Assembly: GCA_036583965.1 (NCBI GenBank)
Contig: JAZBQD010000014.1
Location: forward strand, 39,046,990-39,110,989
DNA: 64,000 nucleotides
Direction: 5' to 3'
DNA from: Prunella strophiata
Taxonomy: Eukaryota; Chordata; Aves; Passeriformes; Prunellidae
Made by a program: the position numbers and the translations under genes. Within the stretch, counting starts at the first letter, position 1. Every line of letters begins with the position of its first letter. This document shows, piece after piece, positions 34,401 to 47,897 of the stretch. Under the pieces are notes generated by a model. The model was not told where the DNA came from. It saw only the letters and a list, made by a program, of their open reading frames with translations, and ran no database searches.

Positions 34401-36808
34401 ATTTGGAAAGAAAGACAATCTGCCTTGGTTATGGAAAAGACTAGAACTATAAGAGAGCCACGTACAAGAGATTTTAAATAGGTGCTCTGGGGCAAAATGA
34501 AGTTGTAAGCAAGGAAGAAGAGCTCTGAACTATTATATATTGTCCCTGCTAGGAGCCTGCAGAGTACGATGGTAGAACTTCTAGTCTGTCAGAGGCTCTG
34601 TCACTTATGTTAGCCATCTTAAGAGGAGATTTGTGCAACACAGCACTTTCACATTTCAGTTTTTATCCTAAGTTTGTAAAACAGCTATTGTACACTGCAT
34701 GTACATCACCTGAGGTTCCATACACTTGAAAGTAAACTGTCAGGGGTTTTTGCATCACATGCAAGTACAAGTCAACACTAGGATATTTTTTAAATATGTA
34801 TGAGACAGAAAGAACAAGTGACAGTGCTGGAAAAATCCTATGACGATGTCATTTAAATGTCTATCAAACAAGAACAAATCCAAAATGCAGCAGTATTTCT
34901 TTTGCCATGCTTAAAATATTGAGTATGTGAGCTAAGGCAAAAGATAATAATTTAAAACTTGAGGACAATATTCCTAACTTGGAAAAGGAAAAACCCAACA
35001 AAATGCCTGAAAAGGAGACTACACAAAATTTTGATGGTTTTATCTTTGCTGTAAGTTTTGAACACTAAAAGCCCAACTGTTTATCTTCTACATTTCTACT
35101 CCTCCTCAGTCACACACCCCTCATTTTGTTTTCTTATTTTCAAATTCTGTTTATTTACTTTATGTCAATATCATACATGTATCCTTACAGCTCATACTGG
35201 TCAAACAATTTCTTTGCTTTCCATATGAGAACAAAAGAGCAGCCTCATGTGATGAGTTCAGATTCATCTTGTACCAGCAGTCTAAATTTGTATCAAATTC
35301 AATTTGTTACACTTATCATTCACAGAAGTCCTTCTTACCCTGTGACTTTTCCTAGTGTTACAAAGCTAGGGAAGGAAAATGGAAAGTTCAGGGTAAATCT
35401 TTATCAAATAGTATGAACAATGCTGGAACACATTTTTAATTATCAGAAATAAAAGCATTGGTTTGAATGCAAATCATCCCCTGACTGCTATGCCTGAAGC
35501 TCCAAGGGTAAGCTGCACACACACAGTGCTCCTAAATTTTTCTGTTCATGTCTTCCTCTTCAAACTGAGTGTTATGAAGATGTCTGATTGATGCTTCTTG
35601 GCAACAGTGACTGTTTTTTTCTAACAGCTTGACACAGATAAGAGATTTGCATGGAAGTAGCTCTGCTGGGGAGACTCAATGGCCATGATGGAAACTAATA
35701 CCCAGTTAAGATGACATTTATAGTGCTGACAGCTCTGTGTTGTGCAGAGATCATTAAAATAATTTCACAGGTCATCCAAACACTTGTAGTTCTAAATTAA
35801 AAGATGAGTAAAACCATATTTGGTCTTTTTGTCTACATATCCTTGAAAAATCAGGAAGTTCATACTATACCAGTTGAAACCAATATAATCCAAAATAAAT
35901 CATGTCTTACAAGCAGTTCCATATGACAGCAGAGTAACTACCATTCTGCCCTACAGCTTTAATTGGTTTGCTTGTCCAGCCTTTCTCTCCCTCTTCCAGC
36001 ACAGAATGGACACAGTGCTGGGACCAGTGGCCCACACAGCCTGCCAGGAAACCCTCACCTTCCAGCAAAAGCCACTTGCAGCTTCCTGATCATCAGCAGA
36101 AATCTTCCTGAAATTGCATGGGACAATGTGCCTGCCATTCACTCCTCAGGTCCAGGTATGCTCATGGCTTGCTTTAGCAATAACCTCCCTTTTGAGGCAG
36201 CAGCAGAACTGCTTTTTTATCCCATCAGCAGTGAGGGGACTTGTGTTTTGGAAGCACAGGTCATGAATTCTCCTGCTTCCATCACATGTTTGCAGTCAAC
36301 TGGCAACCGTAGTGTCTGTGTATGCACACTGCTGTGGGTCATTAGAATCTAACAGCAAAACCATCTGGCCCTTAGAGTTCAAAGGAGATTTCACAGTTCT
36401 CTGTGCAGTCCCATAAATGAGCCTAATAGCAATCTGTGGAGAATTCTGGCAAAATCTGTGAAACTATTCTTTAGTTTCTATCCTACTTGGCACTCCTCTG
36501 AGTTTTAATACAAAGTGAAATAATTGCAAAAATATTTATTAGCTTTTAAACTGACCTTCCCTGAGTGATGCTGGAAAAGTCTGCAACATGTCAGAAACTG
36601 CACCAGTTAGTTGATGATAAAGAATATTTCTATTTCACTTGTTGGGGAGAGCAGAGACCATCAAAGTTTTCCAAATACACAGAGTAACTTTTAATAGTTA
36701 TTTGACTTGCATAAAAAAACTTATATTTAATTTGGCAAATTCAAAGCACACTGCTTCAAATGACTCTTTTGGCAGTCTTAAAATTCAGGCAGTGGCACAT
36801 ATATCCAG

Positions 36809-36942
36809 TTAGGTATGTAAATATTCAATGGAAGTCAAGAAATGTACTTCATCAGGGTTAGGATTTCGCATATTTTGTTTACAGAAAGCTACCTTCACTA
36901 CAAAGTATCTGTAAGCTGCTTCATTTGGAATAGTTTTGAGTT
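36809..36942 (-). other. Exon-like open frame with strong 3' splice acceptor, unrecognised
   Basis: A pyrimidine-rich acceptor (TTTCACTGTTTTATTCCTCCCAG in transcript sense, AG at 36943-36944) is followed by an open frame encoding ELKTIPNEAAYRYFVVKV... and ending IEYLHT and TAA. An internal GAAG/GTAGCT could be a donor. I do not recognise the protein. It could be an alternative HMGA2 terminal exon, a pseudo-exon or chance. Its phase does not allow a direct join from exon 3 in the same frame shown. Confidence 0.25.
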
Positions 36943-37353
36943 CTGGGAGGAATAAAACAGTGAAAGAAATGTATTTAAAAATCCAATTCTGCTTTCTTTT
37001 ATGCTCATATAATCCATTATTACTCAGTTGCTTTGACCCAACCCCACTCCCACCATTACAGATCTTAACAAGCACAAATTTAATGGCTAGAACAGGAAGG
37101 GAAAACCCATCATTTTTATTCATCTGCTAGCTGAACAATATTCCAGTGATTTTATCAAGGATATAATCAAAATTCAAAGCACAGTGGCAGTTAGTTCAGT
37201 GTTCTTCATAGATGTTACTAAGTTTTATAACGTTTCAGCCAGTATTAGTTACATTTCCATAAAATATTTAGGGCAGTGCAGCTTATGAAATATCCATTTA
37301 ATGGGCCTTGTATCTGTATTTCAATACAATAAGCAAAGTTTAAATTGGTGTTC

Positions 37354-37611
37354 TTATCTAAAATCAATACAGCTCGTCAGCAGAAGTATCTGCTGTTGCT
37401 GACTGCTCTTCTTCAGAGTCACTGCTGCTCTGTGGGGTTTCCCTGTTACTTCATTATCATCTGTCACACACTTGATAAGCTTTCCTGATGCATTTTGCTT
37501 AAGTTTAGTTTGGCACCCTCTGCATTTTTCTGCTAAAATATTAAGAAGTATTTTCTGTCTCAGAATAATTCCAGCACACAGTTCAGCATTGAGGTTTTCC
37601 TTGATATACAC
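37354..37611 (-). pseudogene. Unrecognised coding-like frame, possibly frameshifted C-terminus
   Basis: A CTTAG acceptor-like site (weak pyrimidine tract) precedes an open frame starting VYIKENLNAELCAGIILRQK and containing a C-x2-C pair (EKCRGCQ). About 55 codons in, shifting frame gives QSSSDSEEEQSATADTSADE then LY and a stop, the kind of Ser/Glu-rich tail seen in real proteins. This suggests a protein end broken by one indel: a decayed retrocopy or an exon. I do not know the parent family. If spliced from HMGA2 exon 3 (phase 0) the first frame would be open for 85 codons. Confidence 0.3.
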
Positions 37612-40600
37612 CTAAGGAAACATGAGCTGGCTCTTTTGTCTGGCAAACGTCAGATGTGTCTATTTATAACTCCCTACACAGACAGACTATTGAGAAAGCC
37701 AGAGGGGAGGTTTCAGTCATTCTTAGCTAGAGCACAAAGAAAAAACCTTACATTTTAGTAGACAGAAATAAATTATAAGTTATTTGCAAAGAAACCAAGC
37801 CCTCATTATTCAGGGATAAACTGATCGGAAATGACCTAGCTTTATACCTTGCAGACCTGTCCAGACAAATAACTATTGTGCAACTGTTTATCTCCAGACT
37901 ATCTTGTCTGTTTGGATACAGCAACTCCTGTGTTCACCATGCGTTCCTCTTGGCCCATGTGGAAATGATTTTTGGTCACTGCCAAACAGGCCAGATTTTA
38001 ATTGATGACCTAGAGGTGGAAAGCAGTGTTTCACATTACAATCTGGTTCCAACTTTGGTTTTAGAGTCTTCTCTCTCTTCTTGCCCAGGCACCTCCTGCC
38101 ATACGGACCAAATCCCCAGGGCACTTTCTGCTTCAGAGGCCATTCCCAATGGAACCACTGCACAGAGCAGATCAGAGCTGCAGGACTGTCAGCAGTGGAC
38201 TCAACTCTGGACCTGACTGCCAGGAGCTCCCGAATATCTTGACCTTTGCATTGATCTCCAGTGAAGTTACAGAGTAAATTGCATAGGGAAGTCCCCAGCA
38301 AGCCAACCTGCTGCAAAATTCACTGCTGTGAATTTTGAAAGTGAACTCTGAACTTCAGAGGTTTTGCTCAAAATGTAACCATTGTCAGGTAACATTTCCC
38401 TTTTTGGCCTCTGATGTTCACTCTTCTCATTTTTAAGGTCACAAAGACATCAACTCATTCATTAACAGTGTCCTTGTGTCATTTAGAAACCTGAAATATG
38501 TGCAGCCCATTTTCCACAATGTAGGCTTAGATACAAACAATCAAATTGATTTCCAGGCCTATGAAAGCTTCTGCTAACAACAGGTCCAAGCCTAGAAACA
38601 GGAATGGACAAAGAACTGAAGTGGCAGTGATTGAAAACAAAAGGTAATTGCTCCACCGGGCAGACCTGGGACCTGGCTGTGCACCTCTACCATGGGGATG
38701 ATGCAATGGCCACGCCACAGCCCAGACCTGTGCTCCTCCTCAAGCAGGAGAATACTGGTGAAAATACAGTATGCACTTCCCCTGGGTGCCTTCACCACTC
38801 TGGAAAGGCAGCCACTCAAGCTACCTTGAAGGTTGTGAGATTTGAGCCAAGCAGTCTGTGACCTCCCTTGGGATATCTCCCAGTGGCAGTCTGTGGCATG
38901 TCTCTTCAGTTTAGCTGCATACTACAAGAACTGCTGCCTCCAGAGATTTGTGCTTCTTGCTTTAGTGAGACACATCTCAGCCAGAGCAGGACAGCATCAG
39001 AGTGGGCACTGTGGGAAGGCAGGTGCAACAGACTGTGATCAGCCTAGAAAACCTTCAGACTTCACCAACAGGAGAAAGCAACACAGTCCAGGACCTCTGA
39101 CTGGGTTGTATCTATATCACCTTTCCTCCAGACCGCCTAGAAGGAAGAGTCCTGGGTTGTGCTGCTTCCTTAACCACATCTGTGGTGTGGCAGAGGACAA
39201 GATGGTGAAGGAAAGCAAGCTCCCAGCTGCACAGCACAGACAACTGTGGGGCAGTGCTTGAGGCTGTCAGTGTTCAGGCACTGTTCAGCTCACTGAGCAC
39301 AGACACAGCACTAGGTACTGGTAAGAAGAGCTATCTGCCCCCTCATCTGCACAAACTGAGGTAAGGATACAAGGGACTTTAGGCAGCCATTTTTGCACAG
39401 CCATTTCTAGTCCCTTCAGGGATATAAAGCATCTTGTACACAACTTATGTGGTCAGCCCCAGGCACAGCCCTCAGCTCCTGCAGGAGCTTCCCCTTCCCA
39501 TTCAACCCACTGCCTCCCTGACCTCCCATTGCCCTCTGACGGCTTGGGCAGGGTTTTTCTCCAAAGAAAAAGCATACAGGGCAAGGAAGGCAAATCGCCT
39601 GTGCCTGGCTGATTTTCTGCAGCTGAGGATCTGGCCTGAGGCATTTCTCTTGAACTTCTTTGTCTGAGCAGATTCATTGGTAGCCACATGGCTGGCTGGG
39701 GATGTTTTTGTATGTCTGGGATATACAGATGTCTGATAGCTGTCTGTCTATCAAATAGATTTGATAATTATTACTGCCTCCAGCACACTGATGCAGCTAA
39801 GAGTGTCTGTCAGAGTCCAAGCAGACTGCTGACATTCTGGCATAATTTCATAAAGAAGTCAGTGTCCAAAATAGAAATACATTTTCCACGTACTTGAAAT
39901 ATACCAGGGGCTTGGTGGCGAGTTGCTGCAATTAATCCACTTCCTGGCTTGATATATTTTGGGATCATTCTGGTGTGTGGCATGTTAAATACTGAACTCA
40001 GTTCATATTCTTATTTTTAAATGGAAATTACATTCATTATGTCCAAAGGCATGATTCCTAGGTCCATCTTGCAAAGCAGAAAAAACCCCACCATTCCATT
40101 GCACTTCTGGTGTGATTTTACTCATTTAACAGCAATTTCATCACATGCATCATTGTGAAATCCATGCAACACTACAATGTATTTTAAAAGACAGTAGCAA
40201 ACAGGTTTTTTTAAAAATCTAGCTAGAACCCATTTAATAAATGATCACAAACTCAACATCTATCCTATTGTCAGCCTCTCAACAGCAGCAGAAATACAAA
40301 TAGTGTTCGAGTACATATGCTTCCCTTGATCTGAAAGAGAAGGAAAAAAGGGGAAGAAACGGAGGAAGAAAGAGATTCTGCTCTTTATAATCCTGGTGTA
40401 ATTTTGGAGTTGTTCTATTTACATCCCTGAACAGACTCTGAATTTAACCCAATCTAGGAGAGACGAATTTGACTGCAATTTTGCAGGACAGACCTTTTGC
40501 AGGACTAACTGTGGCTAGACCTGACTGTCTAGCCATAGATATTTAACAGCCTTTTGGAAGCTACATGTGACCTAAAGATCCTATTTGTTGCTTGGATCTA

Positions 40601-43600
40601 ACAATGTGAACATCAAAGGTATGTGTGTAAGGTATGCACGCAAATCCCCTGCAGATTTTTTCATAATAGTACTGAAACCTGACACCACATCAAGAATGCA
40701 GCGCCTGGAGCACCCGACTGCAGCCCCACTCCCTTGTAAAGCTTAACGTGGTTTCCTTGCTCACCAGCTCCATCCGCCACTTGGAAAGCAGCCTGCTGTT
40801 ACATGTTAGGGCTGCTAGGGAGGGCTTGTGAACATTTTAGCAAATGCAGGTCGTTTCAGAGAAAAGGACTGAGGGATATTGATTCTCAGCTCCTGAAAAC
40901 TCTCCCGTAATTTGTTGCTTCTGTTGCTGAAGTGACAAAACCTAATTTTTCGTGCTGCAAAGAACATAGCTAAATTCTCTCCTTGGCAAAATTCTGCCCT
41001 TAGTTTCCAGAGTCTTTTGGGACATGCCAAAAACTTGTTGGTAGTATCTGTGGCTAGGTGGTCCTGGCAGCAGAGGTGAAAGCAGATTGTTGGATGAAAG
41101 AAGGAGAAGGAGAGCTGGCCTCCAAATGCTGCTGTAGTTAGGCAGCAGAGAGGCATACCCTTTCTGGGAATTAAGTGTGCTGGGTAGATAGGAGCTTGTT
41201 TTGCAGCTGAACATAATCCACCTTGGTGAGATCAGGTATTATACCAGCACCAGATCACTTACCAGCAGCTGCAAGATTATTTCAGCACTGGCAACGATGT
41301 GGCCAAGGATACTCTGATACTCTAGATTTTGACAGGTAAGGGTGCAATGGTGTGGAGCAAGGTCCTTCTGCTGGTGGTCAGCAGGAAAGATGCAAAGGGA
41401 TGGGATGAAGGAATGAAAAGTGGCAAGGAGAGATGGCAAGAAAGAGAGGGACCTTCTCTGCTTATACACAAATGGGAGCAAGGTCTCTGCACTGCCATTT
41501 ATGTGCAAGGAACTGAGAGGAAAAACAGAAACACATTATTCATATTTCTTTTTGTCCACCAAGCTCACTAGATGGCTGTATTGCTGTCATACTTTTGGCT
41601 TCTTCCATGCTCTGAATCAGTGTGCATTACTGACATATTTTGAGGGTTTTGTGGTGTTTTTAAGAGAGCAATTGGGAAGTTTGGTTAGAAAGAATCTTCT
41701 TAGGTACCAGTGGGTTTTTCAGATTTTAGGATCAGATGCATTTTTGAAGGTTTATGGTAGTGCTTCATCTTCTCAGATCACAAAACAGGTCAACAGAAAT
41801 GCAAAGGCCCTGGGATTGTACTGTCCTGGAGAGGATTCTACCCCAGCTGCAAGGCTGATGACAGAAGGATCCACAGGAGGATGTGCTCTTCCTGAAGAAC
41901 TCCAGCCATCTCTCAGCACAGCAATCTGTGCAGGAGAGGGTCTGCTTCAGCTTTTTGGCTGGAGGCACTGGCAAGAGGACAGTCAAGATATTCACTGTTT
42001 ATTATACAAGCACTTAAAAAGGGTGGGAGACAGCGATGGGAAAAGGAGTTGCCCATGCCACTTGGTCTTTCATCACCTGTCAGGAACGTCTGTCTTTGGG
42101 GCTAATTTAGATGCTTTTACATAATAAATGTGTGGCCTTTTCAGTCACATTTTTTCACTTTAATTTCTGCCTGTCCTTGCTGACATGTGCTCTTGGCAAT
42201 TTGTGGTTATCTTCCTCATCCTGCACTGTGGAATTGTACTCTATTGTGTTTTTTTCCTTTCATAGAAAAGCAAATATGTAGCTCATGGAAGTGATATAGT
42301 CTAGCTCTATTTTACTTAGCAAATACTGAGTGGTTTATTTTCTTTTTTTTTTTTTTTAAATTTATTCTCTATTGAAAAGACAATGTTTTGCTGACTGTAA
42401 ACAGGTTTGCAAGTCCAAAACATGATTTCATTGAATTTTCCAGGTGCATCATCACAGCTTCAGACAGTTTCCAGACTGACAAGAAAGCCAGAACTCTCAT
42501 GAGATCTCCCCATTGGAATATTATTAATAAACATTCTGTACCTCAGGGACAACCCACCCAATAAGGAAATTCCATATGGGTCTTAGAAGCATCAGTGTCC
42601 TTCCTCTCCTTACTTCTAAGTGTGATGGGCCCAACTCTTGGGCTGGGATTGGTTGAATGGTCCCTTACAGAGGTACTCAAGGGCTCTATACTCAACTCTA
42701 ACTATGACTTAATGCATGATGGACAAACCTTTCACATCCATGCTCATCCCATGACATGATGATGCCTGTGTTTGGACCAACTGACATGAGATCAGATGTC
42801 TGATAAAGAGCAGAATCTACACATCCTTGAAAGTAAGGCAGAATGAAAAGGGCCTTCAGAAAAAGAGAATGCAGGGTAATTTTGCACTGTTGAGAATTTT
42901 GGTGGGGAAGATCCAGACTAGGGAGCTTTAGATTAACCTACCCTCCCCTAGAAAACAGCCCATTTAACATTTTGCACCATGACTTGTACCACTGGCCAGT
43001 AATACCTGGGAGTGCTGAGGTACTTTCTTGAATACCATGCAAAATCATTCTTTTTAAGTGAATCAGAAACAAAAGAGCATCCCAGCACAGCAGCTAGGGA
43101 TGCCTGGGGGTATTTACTTTGCTTCTCAGTCAGCCTATATAATCTGACGTCTCCATTCATGAGGTGTACAGAGAGAACAGCACACTGTTTCTGTTCTGCA
43201 GGAACATCCACGCAGGAAAGTTCCAGAGAAATCAAACAGTAAGTTACGAGCAAGAAAAACTGAAGAAGTTGATACAAAATCCATCAAGACCAGATGCACA
43301 AAACTAGAAATCTCAAATTTGTTTGAGCAGTCTTAGAGAAGCAGACTGAGCTCAAATACATTGGGCTGGTATCATGAGTAGCTCCTCACAGGAGAGCATA
43401 GGGCTGTGGCAGTAGAAAAAAATAAATCTTGGAGTTTCTACAATGTGAGCCAATATATATATCTTTCAGCTGTAAAATGATATATAATGTAGGAATATGC
43501 TGCAATGCATGTTCAGAATCAATTTTAAGTCAGTTATCAGTCTTTGCTTTAGATAGGTGCTAGTTTTGAACATACCTGAGGAAACATTACGTACATAAGA

Positions 43601-45797
43601 TCGTTTTAAATGGATTTCATTCAAATGAGATACAAATAACACTATAGGAAGTGTAAACCACCAACCTAATAGATTGTTTCCTTTATATGAAATCAGAAAC
43701 CAAACTGTGAGTTTTGACTGACAGTAACAGATTGTCCTATTTTAAAAGAAAAATCTAGTTAGCAGAAACACAGGCATGTTTGTTCCTGATCTCATGTTAG
43801 AAGCTTGAGAAAATGTCTCGCTGGCTGGACATATAGAAGTATTAGTTAATTCAACACCCAGCTATTTTTTACTTCTTTAATAATACTAATTCTATGAATG
43901 ATTACATATTATTTGCTTATGCCCTTAAAAAAAATTGAATTTAAACATTTTCTCCTATTTCCGTTCTGCTGCTGCCTCTTCTGTAAAAAGAGGATTTCTG
44001 CATCTTAGCCACACTCAGTGCCTACAGCATTAGGAAAAAAAATCAGCAACGAATACACAAAATCCAAGCCTTCTTTTGCTTGTTCCCTTATTTAGTTTAC
44101 TATGCTCTCATTGTTTTATTTTAATGGCTGGAGCTTGATACCATAATCATTTTCCTCAGTCAGTTCATAATATCAATTCCCCTGTAGGTCAGAAACAATA
44201 CCTCAGGAAATACCACCTGCTATTCAGAGATATTGCAGGAAATTTGCATTTTCACTTTGTAAAGTGTTATTATTTTGGACTGACAACCTAACATTTATTT
44301 CATTATCCCAAAGTCTTTGGGATCCCTAAAAGCAAGAGAGAGAACGGGTGTCCTGGCTGGCCTCCCACTAGCTCTTCATGGTCATTAACAATCAAGAGTG
44401 AGAAGACAAACAGCTCGCTGCTGAAAGATGTGTGCCTCACAGCCAGCCCTCCCTGTCACCTCCTCTGGAGTATGAGAGCAATTCAGCTGTTCCATCAGTC
44501 TAGCCCTGCTTTGCCAGCCCTCCTTTGTAGTGGGGCTGCTGCATCTTTCCCTCCTCTACAAACAGCACTGAAGAATGGGGTGGTAGATGCAGGCAGAGGA
44601 TTTATCCTTCTGAAGGAATACAGGATGCTTGATGATTTCTGCAGGGAGTTTGATGTCTTCCATCTACCCTTTTATTCACTGGTGTGAGAATGTGGTATTT
44701 TGGGACCATGAGAGGGGGAAGGAAAGGCCCCCACTTAGATGCTTGCAAGCCTTGCCACATTTACAACAGCTGTAGCAAGTACCCCCAGAAAAACTTCAGC
44801 CTTTCAGCACTTTTTCTCCCAGACAGGCATTTTGAGGTGACATAAACCCCAGCAATTCCATTCCCTTAGCATAGCCATGAGGCTGGGCACAAAGGACCAG
44901 ACCTGTTAGAGGGAAGCTGCAATCCTACACATTTCTGATGCACTTCTACACAATACGGAGTATATTCAGCTTTAGTAGCCTTCTTCCCACCACATCAAAC
45001 TTATGTTTGGCTGTTTTGTTTTCTCCTCCCAAGCTTACACTGGTGGGGAAGAGCCATGCCTGGCAAAGCATAGCAGCACCTGCTTTGAGGAGCCACAGCT
45101 GGGGTAGCGAGTGGTGAGGCTGCACATCACATCCCCTCACACACGTGTCAGGAGGCATGTGCTGCTTGAAATGTCAGGGCACAGCCTTATTCACAACTGC
45201 CCATTCCTTCTCCCAAGGCAACTGCCCACCACACAGAAACACACCTAACAGTGAGCAAGAGGCAACCAAAGAAATATCCCTAAAAATGGCTTTATTTGTG
45301 GAGGTCTGTCCAAATCCTGCTCCGTGGTTCAGGAGGAAGCGTGACTGTGGGAACTTTCATTGCACAGTTCTTGCTTCTTCTCAGCTGACCAAATATATCC
45401 CAGAGAATTCACTTCTAGGAGGAATGCCTTGAAGCAATTTTTTGTATGAGTGTTTCACGACATATCTCTATTTCAAGCAGCAGCACTGGAGACTGCTGAG
45501 GGAGGGCAGTGAGCATTACTGGCTGGTTGAAAGGAAACTTTCCTTTTGGCTGGTTGCACAGAAGGACACAGAGTAGGCAGGAGTGCACTCACCACCAGCT
45601 TCCCTGCATCAACTGAGCAGCCCCACTCACGCTGGGGAGCTGCACTGTCATGGCCAAGCTATCCTGCTGCTGGGGAGCTTGGTGTTACACAGTGCCAGGG
45701 GTAATCCAGGCTCCTCTGTCATGGTGCAGGGGCAAGACTGAAAGCTGCTGCTACACCAGCACGTCCAAGCTGCCAATGAGGCACTGGCACAAGCAAA

Positions 45798-45858
45798 GTT
45801 TTCCTCCAAAGGAAGAAAAGTTTTTTTTCCTCCAAAGAAGCTCTAAAGTTTTCCCTTC
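45798..45858. repeat. Imperfect tandem repeat of an AAAGTTTTCCTCCAAAG unit
   Basis: The motif AAAGTTTTCCTCCAAAGGAA is followed by a similar AAAGTTTTTTTTCCTCCAAA and then a shortened AAAGTTTTCCC, so about 2.5 diverged units. Confidence 0.65.
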
Positions 45859-47861
45859 TTGCATGACATTGGTTTGCTCCTCTATCCCAAGAAGAGAAAA
45901 ACGTGAAGAGGCATACAGTCACGATTTCCTTTTCCAAATATGGGGACTATCACAAACCAGCTGAGAAACCCCCCTCCTCAGGGAGTCCTGCCCATGTATT
46001 TGGATTCAGCAGGCAGTGTCAGTGGTGAGGTCTTGCTGGCAGAAGTGAGCTGTGAGCTGGCACTGACTCAGAGGTTGTTTGTACAAGGGCTGTCTCTTAA
46101 AACTTCGTACTGATAAAACTTATGACTGTGTTGAGAGATGCTTATAAAACAGAGTCACCTCTTATTCAATTAAGGAAGCTGTCACTGAACTTTCAAGGAG
46201 GCCTGAGTGGGTTGCTCCCCTTTGTGCTGTGCTGAACTCAGAAATATCAATCTGCATGACACTTTGGATGACCTGGGCTGCCAGTCAGAAAGTTCAAAAG
46301 GTGAGGAACACCTCTCAACAGGAATGAACAGTGACACACATTTGAAAATAACCCTTGTGAATACAATTAGTTATTTGGTACCCTCTCCTGCCTGGAAGCT
46401 TTTATGCTACTAAAAAGCTGCCTAGAAAAGATGGCAAGAAATGACTGCAAACTAGCTGACTAGTTTGCAGGGCTTATTTAAAAATCAGGAGAAGAGAAAT
46501 CCCAATGTTTAATATTTAAACAGAGAAATGTTTAATTTTAAAACATTTATGTTCCTTTTATGATTGCAAAATCAATATTATACAGAATGTAGACCATTTT
46601 ATAGCCTCCACAGAAGACTCCACTGTTGCTCCCTTCCCAAGAAGTCTGGTTTTTGGGCAGATGAGAAGTACCCGTGGGAGGTTCAGAAATGCTGGTCCTA
46701 ATATATAACACCAGAGCAAGACCTTCTGCCCTTCCTCAGACAAACTGGCTAACGACTTCAGTGAGAGTTCTGCCTGAGTTAAAATAGCAGGTTTTGGCCA
46801 ATTACCTTCAAATGGATAGAACAGTTTATTTGTGGTTTGAGGTGCTTCCTCCTGTCTGAACTTTCCGTTTTCCAGACTGAGCCTAAGAGGTACAAAGGAG
46901 GTTTCCCACGATCCCCCAGGCTGTATGTTGTTGGGGATACCAAATTATTCTCTTGAATTTTTTGACTTGAGTTTGTGCTTGCAGCCCCTGCATTCACTGA
47001 GCAAAAGCAGCAGGTAGAGATGGGATGTCTTGACAATGAGCTTTACTGAGTTGAAAAATAATCTAATGCTGGCCTCCAAAGACAAAAAGATTTCTCTAAC
47101 ATTCTTTAGCATTTATTCTCTCCTGCAAACTATATACACTAAGACATGCAGTGTTTCTAAAAGCCTCTTACAACCTATAGATGAAAACCAGGACAGTGCA
47201 GAAAAGCAGGAGTAGAAACAATAGGCAATGCTTCTACCATTTTTTTCCATGAGTTCACTGCAGAAAACCCTCCAAAAAGCAGGCACTAAATATTCATGAG
47301 CAAACCTCACAGCAGTCCACCAGGTCCCACTAATGTCACACGGCTGCTGTCCCTCTCTGTTCACCTACTCACATGTTTGAATTTCATTGATTCATTCATT
47401 TGGGCCTTCCATTTCCTTTCTAGAGAGCAGCCCAGTGCTGAGGACTGCAAAGCAGCCCCCAGCTCCACTCCTTGGTGTCCCCCCACTGGGGTCCTGGGGA
47501 GCAGGGCATGGAGAGGAAGTGGTTCTGACAGGTATTTTGCTGATGTTTTAAAGCATATGGTCTGAATGCTCGGAATGCCATGGAAGATTACTGTCACATG
47601 TCCTAACCCATTGCCTATCTGTTGACACAGTATCACCTTTCATAAATTGCTGGTACCATTTTCCCACCAGCTCTGCTCCAAACACAGGAATTATAGGCAG
47701 AACACAAATCCAAACAACCCTTATGTGCTTAATAAAATAAATAACAATCAGACCCTGAAACAATTCCCCTTTAAAGGAATTTTTCTTATTTTAGATCAAA
47801 CATTTCCTTGGGATCCATGCTAATTTGTACTTTCCAAGTGTCATAAATAACTAACACCAAG

Positions 47862-47897
47862 AAAAAAAAAAAAAAAAAAAAAAAAAAACAAAAAAAA
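47862..47897 (+). repeat. Poly-A tract (27 A's, C, 7 A's)
   Basis: This is the longest homopolymer in the window. No obvious retroposed sequence or poly(A) signal lies directly upstream, so its origin is unclear. Confidence 0.9.

Noticed and set aside
37888..38316. 142-codon minus-strand frame upstream of the exon-like segments
   Set aside because: It is overlapped by a 112-codon frame on the other strand and no family was recognised, so it was not joined to the 37354-37611 frame.
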